The position numbers and the translations under genes were made by a program. Below, one piece after another: positions 1-7,372 of a stretch of DNA of 37,484 bases. Source of the DNA: an uncultured Hungatella sp. (GTDB lineage Bacteria; Bacillota; Clostridia; Lachnospirales; Lachnospiraceae); assembly GCA_947089145.1 (NCBI GenBank), contig CAMUJH010000039.1, positions 1 to 37,484 on the forward strand, in the 5' to 3' direction. The notes below the pieces were generated by a model. It had not been told where the DNA came from and ran no database searches. It saw nothing but the letters and a program-made list of their open reading frames with translations. The first letter of the stretch is position 1. Each line of letters starts with the position of its first letter.

Positions 1-58
1 GCTTAGCCCCACATGGAAATGTTTTGGTACAGTTTTAGACTTTACAAGGCACTAGATG

Positions 59-210
59 CTACCAGTAAGCGATCATACTCGCCGGTATCAGCTGTAGGGA
101 AGAACTATTCAAGATCAAAAACGTACACATCTCATTGCTTGCCACACCTCCAGATACACGCTTCCGTTCCTTTTCTAACTTCTCCAGTTCTTCCATGGCC
201 TTAACCCCCT
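59..210 (-). pseudogene. spmA fragment (remnant 1)
   Basis: Read on the minus strand, this stretch encodes about 50 residues that match the middle-to-C-terminal part of the intact SpmA at 5573-6178. Shared segments include KAMEELxKLEKERKRVSGG and NEMCTFLI. It then hits an in-frame stop (59-61) right after MIAYW, where the intact protein continues with a further transmembrane segment. There is no start region and no N-terminal half. Bases 117-175 are identical to 5757-5815, while the flanks differ at scattered positions. I see a truncated duplicate, not a functional gene. It could also be the scar of a recombination event that brought in the neighbouring accessory genes. Confidence 0.85.
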
Positions 211-249
211 TGTGTCAAGGTAATGACATGAACTTTTTAATTGTAAAAA

Positions 250-1756
250 TTACATTTCAAATTTTTCTATCCTACATTGATGTTTTCTGCTTTTCTTCTC
301 ATAATTGATTCCGACAAGCAAAATATTTCCTTTATACTCTTTAAGAACAGACACATATCCTTTACTTTTAATCTGACTGATTGCTCCTTCTGCGGTTTTA
401 TCCCATTTTAGTTCCACAACCAATGCCGGATTTGAAGATGTACGTTTAGGAAGGAAAACCATATCGGCAAATCCATTTCCTGTCGGCAATTCTCTTACAA
501 GGGTATACTCCCTGCATGCACTATAATATGCCAGCGCAATCACACTGCTCAAAGAAATCTCATTGTTATAAATCAGGCTGGACGAACTTTGCATATGGAC
601 TTCCTGTATCATCTGCGCCACAGCTTTTTCGTCCATCTCCAAAGTTGCCTTAAGTAAAGCTTCCGATGCATCAATCGCCTTTATTACTTCTTCCCACCCA
701 TCATTTCTAATTGCCCGCAGAAAAACACTTCTCACCTCATCATTTGGAATAAAAACTTTTTTTGTCTTACTATCATAAGCCAGATATCCCATATGAATTA
801 GCAGGGTAATAACATCATCTGCAGACTTAAATGAAGTAATATCATTTTGAAACGATTCCACGTCAATACTACGGGCCTGATCTCCCAACATGTCTACAAT
901 CAATTTACAGCTTCAATTACAGAATTAGAACTATAAATATGTCCTATTTTTTCAAAATAATATCCGTCATACCATCTCTGCATCTCTTTAAACGGCATAT
1001 CATGTTCTTTGCAAATAGTCCTTACCTCTGTCTCTGTAAATCCGACATACTCTGCCATCTGTCTTGGACTGATCATTGTATGCTCTCGAAAATTATTTAA
1101 AGCTGACTGTGTGCCGTATTTTTTAATTGGTAAAATTCCCGTAATTTAAGCAAGTTTTAAAAAGGCTCCCGACGGCGCTCCTTTAAACAGCCCTCTTAAA
1201 AAATTGATATATTCTTTCTGAAGATTTTCGTTATTTTTGTCCTCACGGAACAGACAGTCCCATTCATCAATAATAATGATAAACTGCTCTTTTGTCATAA
1301 CATTGATTTTTGCCAGTACCGGCGGCAGTGAAACGTCATCGCCTTGGACATATTCATGGTATTCCTCTCGTAACTCGGCTATTACCTGTTTCTGAATATA
1401 ACTCACTACTTTAAGAGTTGAATCTCTCCTCATTTCCTCAAGCGCATTTCCGTACATCCACTGGATATCCAGAAAGATTACATTATACTTATTTAAATGC
1501 ACTTTAAAAAATTATTCCGACTTATTTTAAATCCTGCAAACAGCTTTTCAGAATGACATCCTTTACTGTAATATGCTGCCAACATGGTTACCGCCATTGT
1601 TTTCCCAAACCTTCTCGTCCTGCTGGAACAGATCAACGGTCTGTCTTTTCCGATACGGCTATTCGTATATTTAATTAATTCTGTCTTATCCACATATAGT
1701 TCAGAATTAGCAGAAACCGCAAACTGTTCATTTCCTGGATTTAAATATATTCCCAT
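250..1756 (-). pseudogene. Broken AAA-ATPase-like / PD-(D/E)XK nuclease (DUF1703-type) gene
   Basis: The family (AAA-ATPase_like N-terminus plus PDDEXK_9 C-terminus, usually 500-570 aa) is clear, but the gene is broken at three places. The N-terminal piece (about 1493-1756) has the typical YLNPGN start, YVDKTELI and a P-loop-like RRFGKT. The frame shifts near 1500. The next piece (1146-1502) carries a Walker B-like IIIIDEWDCLF and ends at an in-frame TAA (1146-1148) where the family normally has Tyr in front of TGILPIKKYGT. Coding similarity continues in the same frame to about 903. The frame then changes again and about 30-35 family codons are missing. The last piece (250-903) carries the nuclease core, with an Asp in GFADMVF and the E-x-K of ELKW. 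These proteins are common and multicopy in Lachnospiraceae and their role is unclear. A good ribosome binding site precedes the original ATG at 1756. Confidence 0.88.
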
Positions 1757-2374
1757 ACTTATACACTCCCTGCTGTTTAAAATGCATTCTATACATAACA
1801 GTAATAATCATTTTATGCGATACTTTTATTAATACACTTATTCATATCCTCCTCACATTTATAGCTTCCTCTTTCCTGTAATTTGAAAAAATATCAGTTG
1901 CTTTACCAGTCTCACGTAAGTAATCACTGAAGCTTCTAACCGACTCAAGATGCGGCTCCATGGTTGATCTGGAATTAAGTTCGCCTTCTGTTAAAAAGTA
2001 ATCGAATTTTCAATTTCATTCTAATTTATTCATTTTATAATATCAATGTTTTTACAAATATAAAAGCGAAGAGTCCTCACACTCCCCGCCTCCATTTTCG
2101 CCAGTTCCTCCATCGCCTTTAAGCCAGCTCGTATCAAGTTAATAATGCGAATTGCTATCACTTTTTTATCGAAAATTCAAATTGTCTTCCATATTGCACA
2201 AATTCTCCATCTTGTTTTTAAATATAAAGACAATTTCTACTTGTTTGTCAATATAAACATAATTTTCCTAGCTATCAGGTTTTTAGAAGAAAAATAGAAA
2301 ATCAGCATCTTTTCGATACAATCCTCTACTTTATCTCATAAATTTTCTTCAACTTCGGTTCCTAATAAGGATAT
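1757..2374. other. 618-bp stretch without an intact gene
   Basis: AT-rich sequence between the ATPase pseudogene and the PIN/antitoxin pair. On the minus strand, about 1842-2004 stays open for roughly 50 codons (contains MEPHLESVRSF) and ends in a TGA. It lacks a convincing start and I do not recognise it, so it may be another gene fragment. A short spmA-like fragment is annotated separately at about 2090-2132. I see no hairpin terminator, tRNA or mobile-element end in the remainder. Confidence 0.5.
2090..2132 (-). pseudogene. spmA fragment (remnant 2)
   Basis: On the minus strand these bases encode AGLKAMEELAKME, matching SpmA residues just before the KERKR motif of the intact copy. The match stops there and reading runs into unrelated sequence. 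The bases next to its 5' side (TATCAAGTTAATAATG on the plus strand) resemble those next to remnant 1 (TGTCAAGGTAATGACATG, 213-230) and are not found at that point in intact spmA. The two fragments therefore share a junction and probably a common origin. The match is short, so confidence is moderate. Confidence 0.6.
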
Positions 2375-2599
2375 TCACAAAATTTGCCCATTTCCTGTAT
2401 ATGGATGGCTCTCTGCATATGCAGCCGCATTTGCCGCAAACTTTCCTGGCTGCATCTTATCAAAATAGTCTCTCTGCCACACCGTATAATCGAAATTATC
2501 TCTTTTAATAAGAACGATAAAATGTTCCGCATTCACTACTCCCAAATTTTCCACAAGGCACGCAAAGCCTTGATCCAAAATCTCTACTGCATTATTCAT
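2375..2599 (-). CDS. Small antitoxin-like protein paired with the PIN protein
   Basis: A 74-residue protein beginning MNNAVEILDQGFACLVENLG. I recognise it only as the type of small protein often found next to PIN-domain genes in gut Firmicutes. It is mostly predicted helix, with an acidic/aromatic centre (FDYTVWQRDYFD) and a loop ending in HPYTGNG. No classical AbrB, RHH or HTH motif is visible. The start codon overlaps the stop of the upstream PIN gene (2596-2599), which implies translational coupling and a two-gene toxin-antitoxin-like unit. The order is unusual, because the putative toxin comes first. The antitoxin role is inferred from position and size alone. Confidence 0.65.
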   Translation of the reverse strand: MNNAVEILDQGFACLVENLGVVNAEHFIVLIKRDNFDYTVWQRDYFDKMQPGKFAANAAAYAESHPYTGNGQIL

Positions 2600-3045
2600 A
2601 AATCTACCTCCATTCTTCTGATAAATTCTCCTGGGGTAACCAAATAAATATCTTCCGAATAATATTTTAACAAACGGTCATCTGTAGTAATGAAATATTT
2701 ACATTGCGCTATAATAGCGCAGGCTACATGATATGCATCTTTCTCTTTTACACCTGTTTTCATAATTTCATCCGCATATTTTCCAATCTCATTTTTATTT
2801 TTGTCACTTACATATACGCTTGAATATTCCCTTATAAACCTCTCAATCGCCATTTTCTTCTGCAATGACCTGTTTCTGTCATTCTCATAGCCCAGCACAT
2901 AAGATGTCACCAATTCTAAATCGCCTTTCCTTATCATATCCTGGATATGAAGTTTTGCTTGTGTTTCTAAATAAATCCTCATTTGAGACTGATCATCATA
3001 TGGACGATTATAACTACAATTATCTAAATATATTCTCACTTTCAT
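2596..3045 (-). CDS. PIN-domain protein (putative toxin ribonuclease)
   Basis: About 149 residues. The N-terminal strand ends in YLDNCSYNRP, with the first metal-binding Asp of PIN domains. Later acidic positions appear in KEKDAYHVACA and in TTDDRLLKYY near the C-terminus, the usual PIN arrangement. PIN proteins of this size are Mg-dependent RNases, usually VapC-like toxins. Reading is open to a TTG at 3066, but the protein family begins with the strand MKVRIYLD. A GAGGT lies directly in front of the ATG at 3045 and about 7 nt ahead of a GTG at 3039, so the GTG is a real alternative start. The small partner gene follows with a 4-base overlap. Target RNA cannot be read from the sequence. Confidence 0.8.
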   Translation of the reverse strand: MKVRIYLDNCSYNRPYDDQSQMRIYLETQAKLHIQDMIRKGDLELVTSYVLGYENDRNRSLQKKMAIERFIREYSSVYVSDKNKNEIGKYADEIMKTGVKEKDAYHVACAIIAQCKYFITTDDRLLKYYSEDIYLVTPGEFIRRMEVDL

Positions 3046-3083
3046 ACCTCTATTTTTGCATAACAATCAAAACTAATAAATTT

Positions 3084-4124
3084 CTATATCTTATACAAAC
3101 CATCCGCCTTCAAATCTGTAGTCGCATCCATCATAATTTCAGCCGCTTTTCTCTCTATTAATTCTAACAAATTCCCTCTTGTCTTAAACAATTCTTTTAA
3201 TTCTTTTCCGCAAATAGAAATAATGACTATTCCATGTATCAGATAATAGCTAATGGCTAACTGTTTAAAAGTGCTTGGACCCTCTTTTTTAGAAATAATA
3301 ATTCCAAATTTTATACATTCTCCTTTTCCCCCTGCATTAGCTACTGAAATAATACTATGTAATTTCGACAAATAGGTACCGCTTGGAGTTTTTGCCTCGT
3401 TTTTACATTCAATATAAAAATGAGATCCCAATATATTAAAAATCCCAAAGTTTAGATACCATTTATTGCGAACACAACAGTCAATTTGATTTATTGATGT
3501 TCTTATACCTGACGCTCTAAACGCTGAACACATATTAAATAGTTTTCCAGTCAGTTCTTCAAGCGTATCTCCGATACTTTTAGTAGTTCCTTTATGATTC
3601 TCCACTTTTATATACATATCTAATAAATGCTGATACTGCTCATCTGATAATTGAAATAGGTATTCATTAACACCACCTGCCAGGAAAACGCTCTCCATAG
3701 AGTCCTCATGGACAACAGCCCTGGCTGGTGGACTAATTTCTACCTGCTGTCCATTTATAAAAATTCTATTATCGATTAAGCTATACAAAATTTCAATATC
3801 TTTAGGCGTTACTTCTATTTCTTCATTACAACCATAACATTCAAATATACCTTCAGGTATTTCTATTGGAGAAGACACTCTTTTAATAAGCATATTGCAT
3901 TCTGGACATCTGATTCCATATGATACCGACAAAAGTCCCTCTTTCAGACACTTTGTTAAGCTTTTGCTTGCAACATCGTGAGAAACTCCTATTGCCCTTG
4001 CAACTTTTGAAACAGTAATATTATCGCAAGCGCTTCCTATAAGCTCCGCAAAATATTTGTCCAGTCTTTCTATCTGATCTTCAGTCAACAATTCTTGTAG
4101 TACCAATAAACGAGAACAATACAT
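3084..4124 (-). CDS. Winged helix - zinc ribbon - PD-(D/E)XK nuclease protein
   Basis: A 346-residue protein with three visible parts. Residues about 12-70 look like a winged-helix DNA-binding domain (VSKVARAIGVSHDVASKSL). A zinc ribbon follows with Cys73/Cys76 and Cys96/Cys99. Residues about 180-320 resemble a restriction-endonuclease fold: Glu189/190 in a GDTLEELTG helix, Asp215 in NQIDCCV, and Glu239-x-Lys241 in FYIECKN, followed by a hydrophobic strand (KFGIIIS). All expected catalytic acids and the lysine are present, so the nuclease is probably active. The closest broad comparison is Mrr-like type IV endonucleases, but I do not recognise the full architecture. The start is the ATG with GGAGG about 10 nt upstream. 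It lies inside the end of the upstream gene (44-base overlap), so the two are almost certainly co-translated. Confidence 0.75.
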   Translation of the reverse strand: MYCSRLLVLQELLTEDQIERLDKYFAELIGSACDNITVSKVARAIGVSHDVASKSLTKCLKEGLLSVSYGIRCPECNMLIKRVSSPIEIPEGIFECYGCNEEIEVTPKDIEILYSLIDNRIFINGQQVEISPPARAVVHEDSMESVFLAGGVNEYLFQLSDEQYQHLLDMYIKVENHKGTTKSIGDTLEELTGKLFNMCSAFRASGIRTSINQIDCCVRNKWYLNFGIFNILGSHFYIECKNEAKTPSGTYLSKLHSIISVANAGGKGECIKFGIIISKKEGPSTFKQLAISYYLIHGIVIISICGKELKELFKTRGNLLELIERKAAEIMMDATTDLKADGLYKI

Positions 4125-5307
4125 ATATAATATCCTCCTCCATAGTGTACTCTGTAAACTTTAATGTACAATAATCTTTCTCAATAACAATCCTTACTTT
4201 AAATTGTTTGCTACAATATAATGCATTTCTCCTATTAAACATGAATGAAGCCCCATCACAGGATTGACTTTTCTGCAGCATCTTTTTATTATCAAAGAAA
4301 ATCGCTTTCGATTGCAGTGGATTTTCCATTGCCGCCGTTTGTTCAACTGTGGAATCTTCCTCATCTGTTGCATTTAACTTTAGAGGATATGCATCCCTGT
4401 CTTTTGTAAAAATCTTTTTGTCCGGATAACTTATAGAAAAATACTTTTCTATCATATTAAGAACACTTGATTTTACATCCTCTCTATAGTTATTTGGAAG
4501 ATCACATATGTTCTTCATTAATGAATCAATCATTTCATCGGTTTTCTCTGCTTTTTCACTCATCAGTTCCAGGATTTCTTTTGGTGTCTGTGTATACTTT
4601 TCTAGCATCAAATATAATTGTTTTTTAAAGAACTCTCCTGCTTTGGACTTTGAAGCCGTCTCTATAGAAAAAAGCTCACATACCTGCTTTATTGCTTTAT
4701 TCAATTCTTTCTCTGCAGTAGTAGATATTGCTGCATCTAAAACAAAATTATCCATATACTTATACATACCTGCTTTTGATTTTGCTCTGGCAACAATAAG
4801 TCTTTTATCTAAAAATATTTCTACAAAAATAGGATAAGGCACCGATGCTGATCCTGTTTTCTTATCATAAATACAAATCAATTTTCCCAAATAGAGCATA
4901 ATACGCCTGCCCTGCTCACTATCTGACACAATTTTATATCTATAAAGACGTAAACTCTCCGTATAATTTCCATATAAATGACAGTTGTTATTATCCACCA
5001 AAGCAGGAGACAATATACGTTCTATATAAGTATTATTTAATAATAAAACAATAGAAGAATTATCTTCCAGATATTTTATTTGAATGTCTTTTATCCCTTC
5101 GATCAATACCTGATCCAGCCAGTCAAGGACTATTTGTTTATTTTCTTCAGATTGATTAGCATAATTTTCTATATCTTTAATTAATTGCGGTCTGTCAACA
5201 GTTGTTTTCAAATCTTCTTTACGTTTTTCTTTTGCAAATCTTCTCAAAGCAGGTATTGTAATGTAACTTTCATCTTCACTAGCAAATGTATGTGGAATGG
5301 AAAACAT
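4081..5307 (-). CDS. Unrecognised 408-aa protein, first gene of the nuclease cassette
   Basis: I do not recognise this protein. It is soluble, with no signal peptide or membrane segment. Residues about 28-83 form a charged helical section (RPQLIKDIENYANQS, then VLDWLDQVLIEGIKDI) that looks like a small helical domain. Residues about 85-180 alternate hydrophobic strands (IVLLLNN, YPIFVEIFLDKRLIVAR), suggesting a beta-rich domain. A lysine-rich helical section follows to about residue 300, then a low-complexity acidic linker and a final beta-like segment. A very strong AAGGAGG precedes the ATG. The downstream winged-helix/nuclease gene overlaps its 3' end by 44 bases. By context it is a sensor, adaptor or target-recognition partner of that nuclease; this is inference. 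Confidence 0.7.
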   Translation of the reverse strand: MFSIPHTFASEDESYITIPALRRFAKEKRKEDLKTTVDRPQLIKDIENYANQSEENKQIVLDWLDQVLIEGIKDIQIKYLEDNSSIVLLLNNTYIERILSPALVDNNNCHLYGNYTESLRLYRYKIVSDSEQGRRIMLYLGKLICIYDKKTGSASVPYPIFVEIFLDKRLIVARAKSKAGMYKYMDNFVLDAAISTTAEKELNKAIKQVCELFSIETASKSKAGEFFKKQLYLMLEKYTQTPKEILELMSEKAEKTDEMIDSLMKNICDLPNNYREDVKSSVLNMIEKYFSISYPDKKIFTKDRDAYPLKLNATDEEDSTVEQTAAMENPLQSKAIFFDNKKMLQKSQSCDGASFMFNRRNALYCSKQFKVRIVIEKDYCTLKFTEYTMEEDIIYVLFSFIGTTRIVD

Positions 5308-5536
5308 ATAAAAACCTCCTTCACAATTTATCTTATTATATCATATCTTTCTCCATTCCGTATGCATTCTTTTCTAATACTATTTCAACAGTTATCTGAT
5401 AATTCAAATTATTGGTAATATATTTACTATTTAGAATTCGACTATATCATTATCACATATAGTATGCCAAACATATGTTCTGTTTTCAAGAGAAAGTTAT
5501 TATCAGACACATAGATTGTCTCAATAAATCTTTCTG

Positions 5537-5565
5537 CATCTCGCTATTACTGCCTTGCAGAAATA
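5537..5565 (-). other. Hairpin just downstream of spmA
   Basis: An 8-bp perfect inverted repeat (TCGCTATT / AATAGCGA) with a 12-base spacer lies within 10-40 bases of the spmA stop. An overlapping alternative arm pair, TTCTGCA / TGCAGAA, is also present. No T-run follows, so it is at best a weak terminator or an RNA end-protecting structure. Confidence 0.4.
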
Positions 5566-5572
5566 GCGACTA

Positions 5573-6178
5573 CTAAATTAACCGGATTTTCCGTTTTCTA
5601 TCCATACACTTACAAAAAAACACCGCCACCAATGTACTCACCGCCGTTGCTACAATCGCAGGTCCTACAATAGCTGCAGGATTCACACTCCCATACTGAC
5701 TTCTGTATGCAATCATATTCACCGGAATCAACTGTAACGAAGAAATATTAATAATTAAAAACGTACACATCTCATTGCTTGCCACACCTCCAGATACACG
5801 CTTCCGTTCCTTTTCCAGCTTCGCCAATTCCTCCATCGCCTTCAACCCCGCCGGCGTAGCCGCCCATCCCAGTCCCAGAACATTGGCGATTATATTAGTT
5901 GCAATGGCGTCTCCCGCCGGATGCCCTTTCGGCAGGTTGGGAAACAGAAACTTAAGAACCGGCTTCATCCTTTTCGTAATCTGCCCAATCAGTCCTGCCT
6001 GCTGTCCGATCTCCAAGATCCCTGTCCACAGCGCCATTACCCCAAGCATAGTAATGCACAGGCTTACAGCCTCCTTGGCAGAGTCAAGCACGCCTTGAGT
6101 CACCTGACTCATGGTCCCATGGAGCGCCCCCCATAAAATCCCTACAAGTACCATAAACGCCCAAAGATAATTTAACAT
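5573..6178 (-). CDS. spmA: Spore maturation protein A (nucleoside-recognition/Gate domain membrane protein)
   Basis: A 201-residue multi-spanning membrane protein matching SpmA. Its N-terminus is MLNYLWAFM, then GTMSQVTQGVLDSAKEAVSL, a central GHPAGDAIATN-IIANVLGLGWAATPAGLKAMEEL and a C-terminal transmembrane hairpin. In Bacillus, SpmA with SpmB is needed for spore core dehydration and heat resistance. I chose the ATG at 6178 because family members start with a short Met-hydrophobic helix; an upstream TTG (6193) and GTG (6184) are in frame. SpmB is normally the next gene, but here the minus-strand neighbour is the accessory nuclease cassette, so the usual spmA-spmB linkage seems interrupted. 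Two fragments of this gene lie further left. Confidence 0.9.
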   Translation of the reverse strand: MLNYLWAFMVLVGILWGALHGTMSQVTQGVLDSAKEAVSLCITMLGVMALWTGILEIGQQAGLIGQITKRMKPVLKFLFPNLPKGHPAGDAIATNIIANVLGLGWAATPAGLKAMEELAKLEKERKRVSGGVASNEMCTFLIINISSLQLIPVNMIAYRSQYGSVNPAAIVGPAIVATAVSTLVAVFFCKCMDRKRKIRLI

Positions 6179-6341
6179 ATCCACACCAGACAAAAGCCAA
6201 TCTTTTCCCCATCTTATGCAGAATATTTACCGCTCATGCCATGCATTTTATGAACCTTTTCAAAGAAAAAGGCTTTCCATGAACCCGGATTTATTATATT
6301 ATGGTAACAACATGATCAGACAGTTAACGGGGACTCCTACT

Positions 6342-7283
6342 ATGGAAATTAAAAGACTGCGCCTGGGCGGCATTGTGCTGCCGTCCAATATCCTTATGGC
6401 TCCCTTGGCCGGATATACCTGCTACCCCTTTCGGATGATGGCCTATGAAATGGGAGCCGGGCTGTGCTTTACGGAAATGTGCAGCGCCAATGCGCTGAAA
6501 TATCAGGACAAGGCCACCAGAAAGCTTCTCTTTACCACCAAAGAAGAGCCGATAAAAGCCGTGCAGCTTCTGGGAGGCGTTCCGGCAATTATGGGGCAGA
6601 CGGCATCGTCCAGGCTGCTGGAGAATTTTGATATTATTGATATTAATATGGGCTGTCCTGTTCCCAATGTATTTAAAAGCGGCGAGGGCTGCGCTTTGAT
6701 GCTGGATCAGCCAAGGGCTGCCGCTATTATACGGGCATGTAAAAAAAGCGGGAAAACTGTCACGGTAAAATGCCGGACCGGTATCCAGAAAGATAATATG
6801 TTTGCCGCAGAATTTGCCCGTATGTGTGAAGACGCCGGAGCTGATATGATTACAATTCACGGGCGCAGCCGCAGTATGATGTATGACGGGGAATGCTGTT
6901 ATGAGGAGATTGCCCAGGCAAAGGCTGCCGTCTCCATTCCGGTTATTGCCAACGGGGGGATTTTCTCAATGGCTGACGCAGAAATTATGATGGAGCGAAC
7001 AGGGGCTGACGGGGTAATGATTGCGCGTTACGGGTTGGAGAATCCGTTTATTTTCAGCCAGCTTACAAGACAGCCTGTTAAAAAGAGCGCCCTGCAGATT
7101 ATGCTGGAGCAAATGGAACTGGCCTCTTTCTGCTATGATGAAACATTTACCATGGCATATATCCGAAAGCTGGCTTCCTATGGGATGAAAAAGCGAAAAG
7201 GCACAAAAAAATATAAGCAGCAGCTGTATCAATGCGGGAATTTACGTGAGCTGGAAGAGCTGATAAGGCTGATATTTGCTTAG
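6342..7283 (+). CDS. dus: tRNA-dihydrouridine synthase (Dus family)
   Basis: A 313-residue FMN-dependent enzyme that reduces uridine to dihydrouridine in the tRNA D-loop region. Family motifs appear in order: LMAPLAGYT (FMN site), MGCPVPNVFKSGEGCALM with the catalytic Cys, VTVKCRTG, ITIHGRSRSMMYDG, PVIANGGI and GVMIARYGLENPFIF. The length fits the family. Upstream codons are open to 6216, but family members start with a strand like MEIKRLRLGGI, so I use the ATG at 6342 with a GGGGA about 8 nt ahead. It is divergent from spmA. The LRR gene follows after 89 bases on the same strand, without an obvious terminator between them. It is too diverged to assign to DusB or DusC by eye. Confidence 0.93.
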   Translation: MEIKRLRLGGIVLPSNILMAPLAGYTCYPFRMMAYEMGAGLCFTEMCSANALKYQDKATRKLLFTTKEEPIKAVQLLGGVPAIMGQTASSRLLENFDIIDINMGCPVPNVFKSGEGCALMLDQPRAAAIIRACKKSGKTVTVKCRTGIQKDNMFAAEFARMCEDAGADMITIHGRSRSMMYDGECCYEEIAQAKAAVSIPVIANGGIFSMADAEIMMERTGADGVMIARYGLENPFIFSQLTRQPVKKSALQIMLEQMELASFCYDETFTMAYIRKLASYGMKKRKGTKKYKQQLYQCGNLRELEELIRLIFA

Positions 7284-7328
7284 GTTTGCTTAAATGCCTT
7301 GGGTCATGCTTTCTGCAAATTCAATGTT

Positions 7329-7345
7329 TAAACAGATACTGTTTA
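7329..7345. promoter_or_regulatory. 17-bp perfect palindrome upstream of the LRR gene
   Basis: TAAACAGATACTGTTTA has 7-bp arms around ATA. It lies 28 bases before the LRR start codon and 16 bases before its GGGAGG ribosome binding site. The symmetry and position suit an operator. No cognate regulator is identifiable in the window. Confidence 0.45.
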
Positions 7346-7372
7346 CTTTACCATTTATTTGGGAGGATTTAT

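Noticed and set aside
13-204. Open reading frame on the plus strand
   Set aside because: It is antisense to the spmA fragment; no ribosome binding site and no protein-like composition.
1813-1845. 10-codon ORF behind AGGAGG, upstream of the ATPase pseudogene
   Set aside because: The spacing to the ATG is only 2 bases and the peptide resembles nothing; likely chance.
4508-4837. 109-codon plus-strand ORF
   Set aside because: Antisense to the 408-aa gene; the Ser/Phe-rich composition is typical of a shadow frame.
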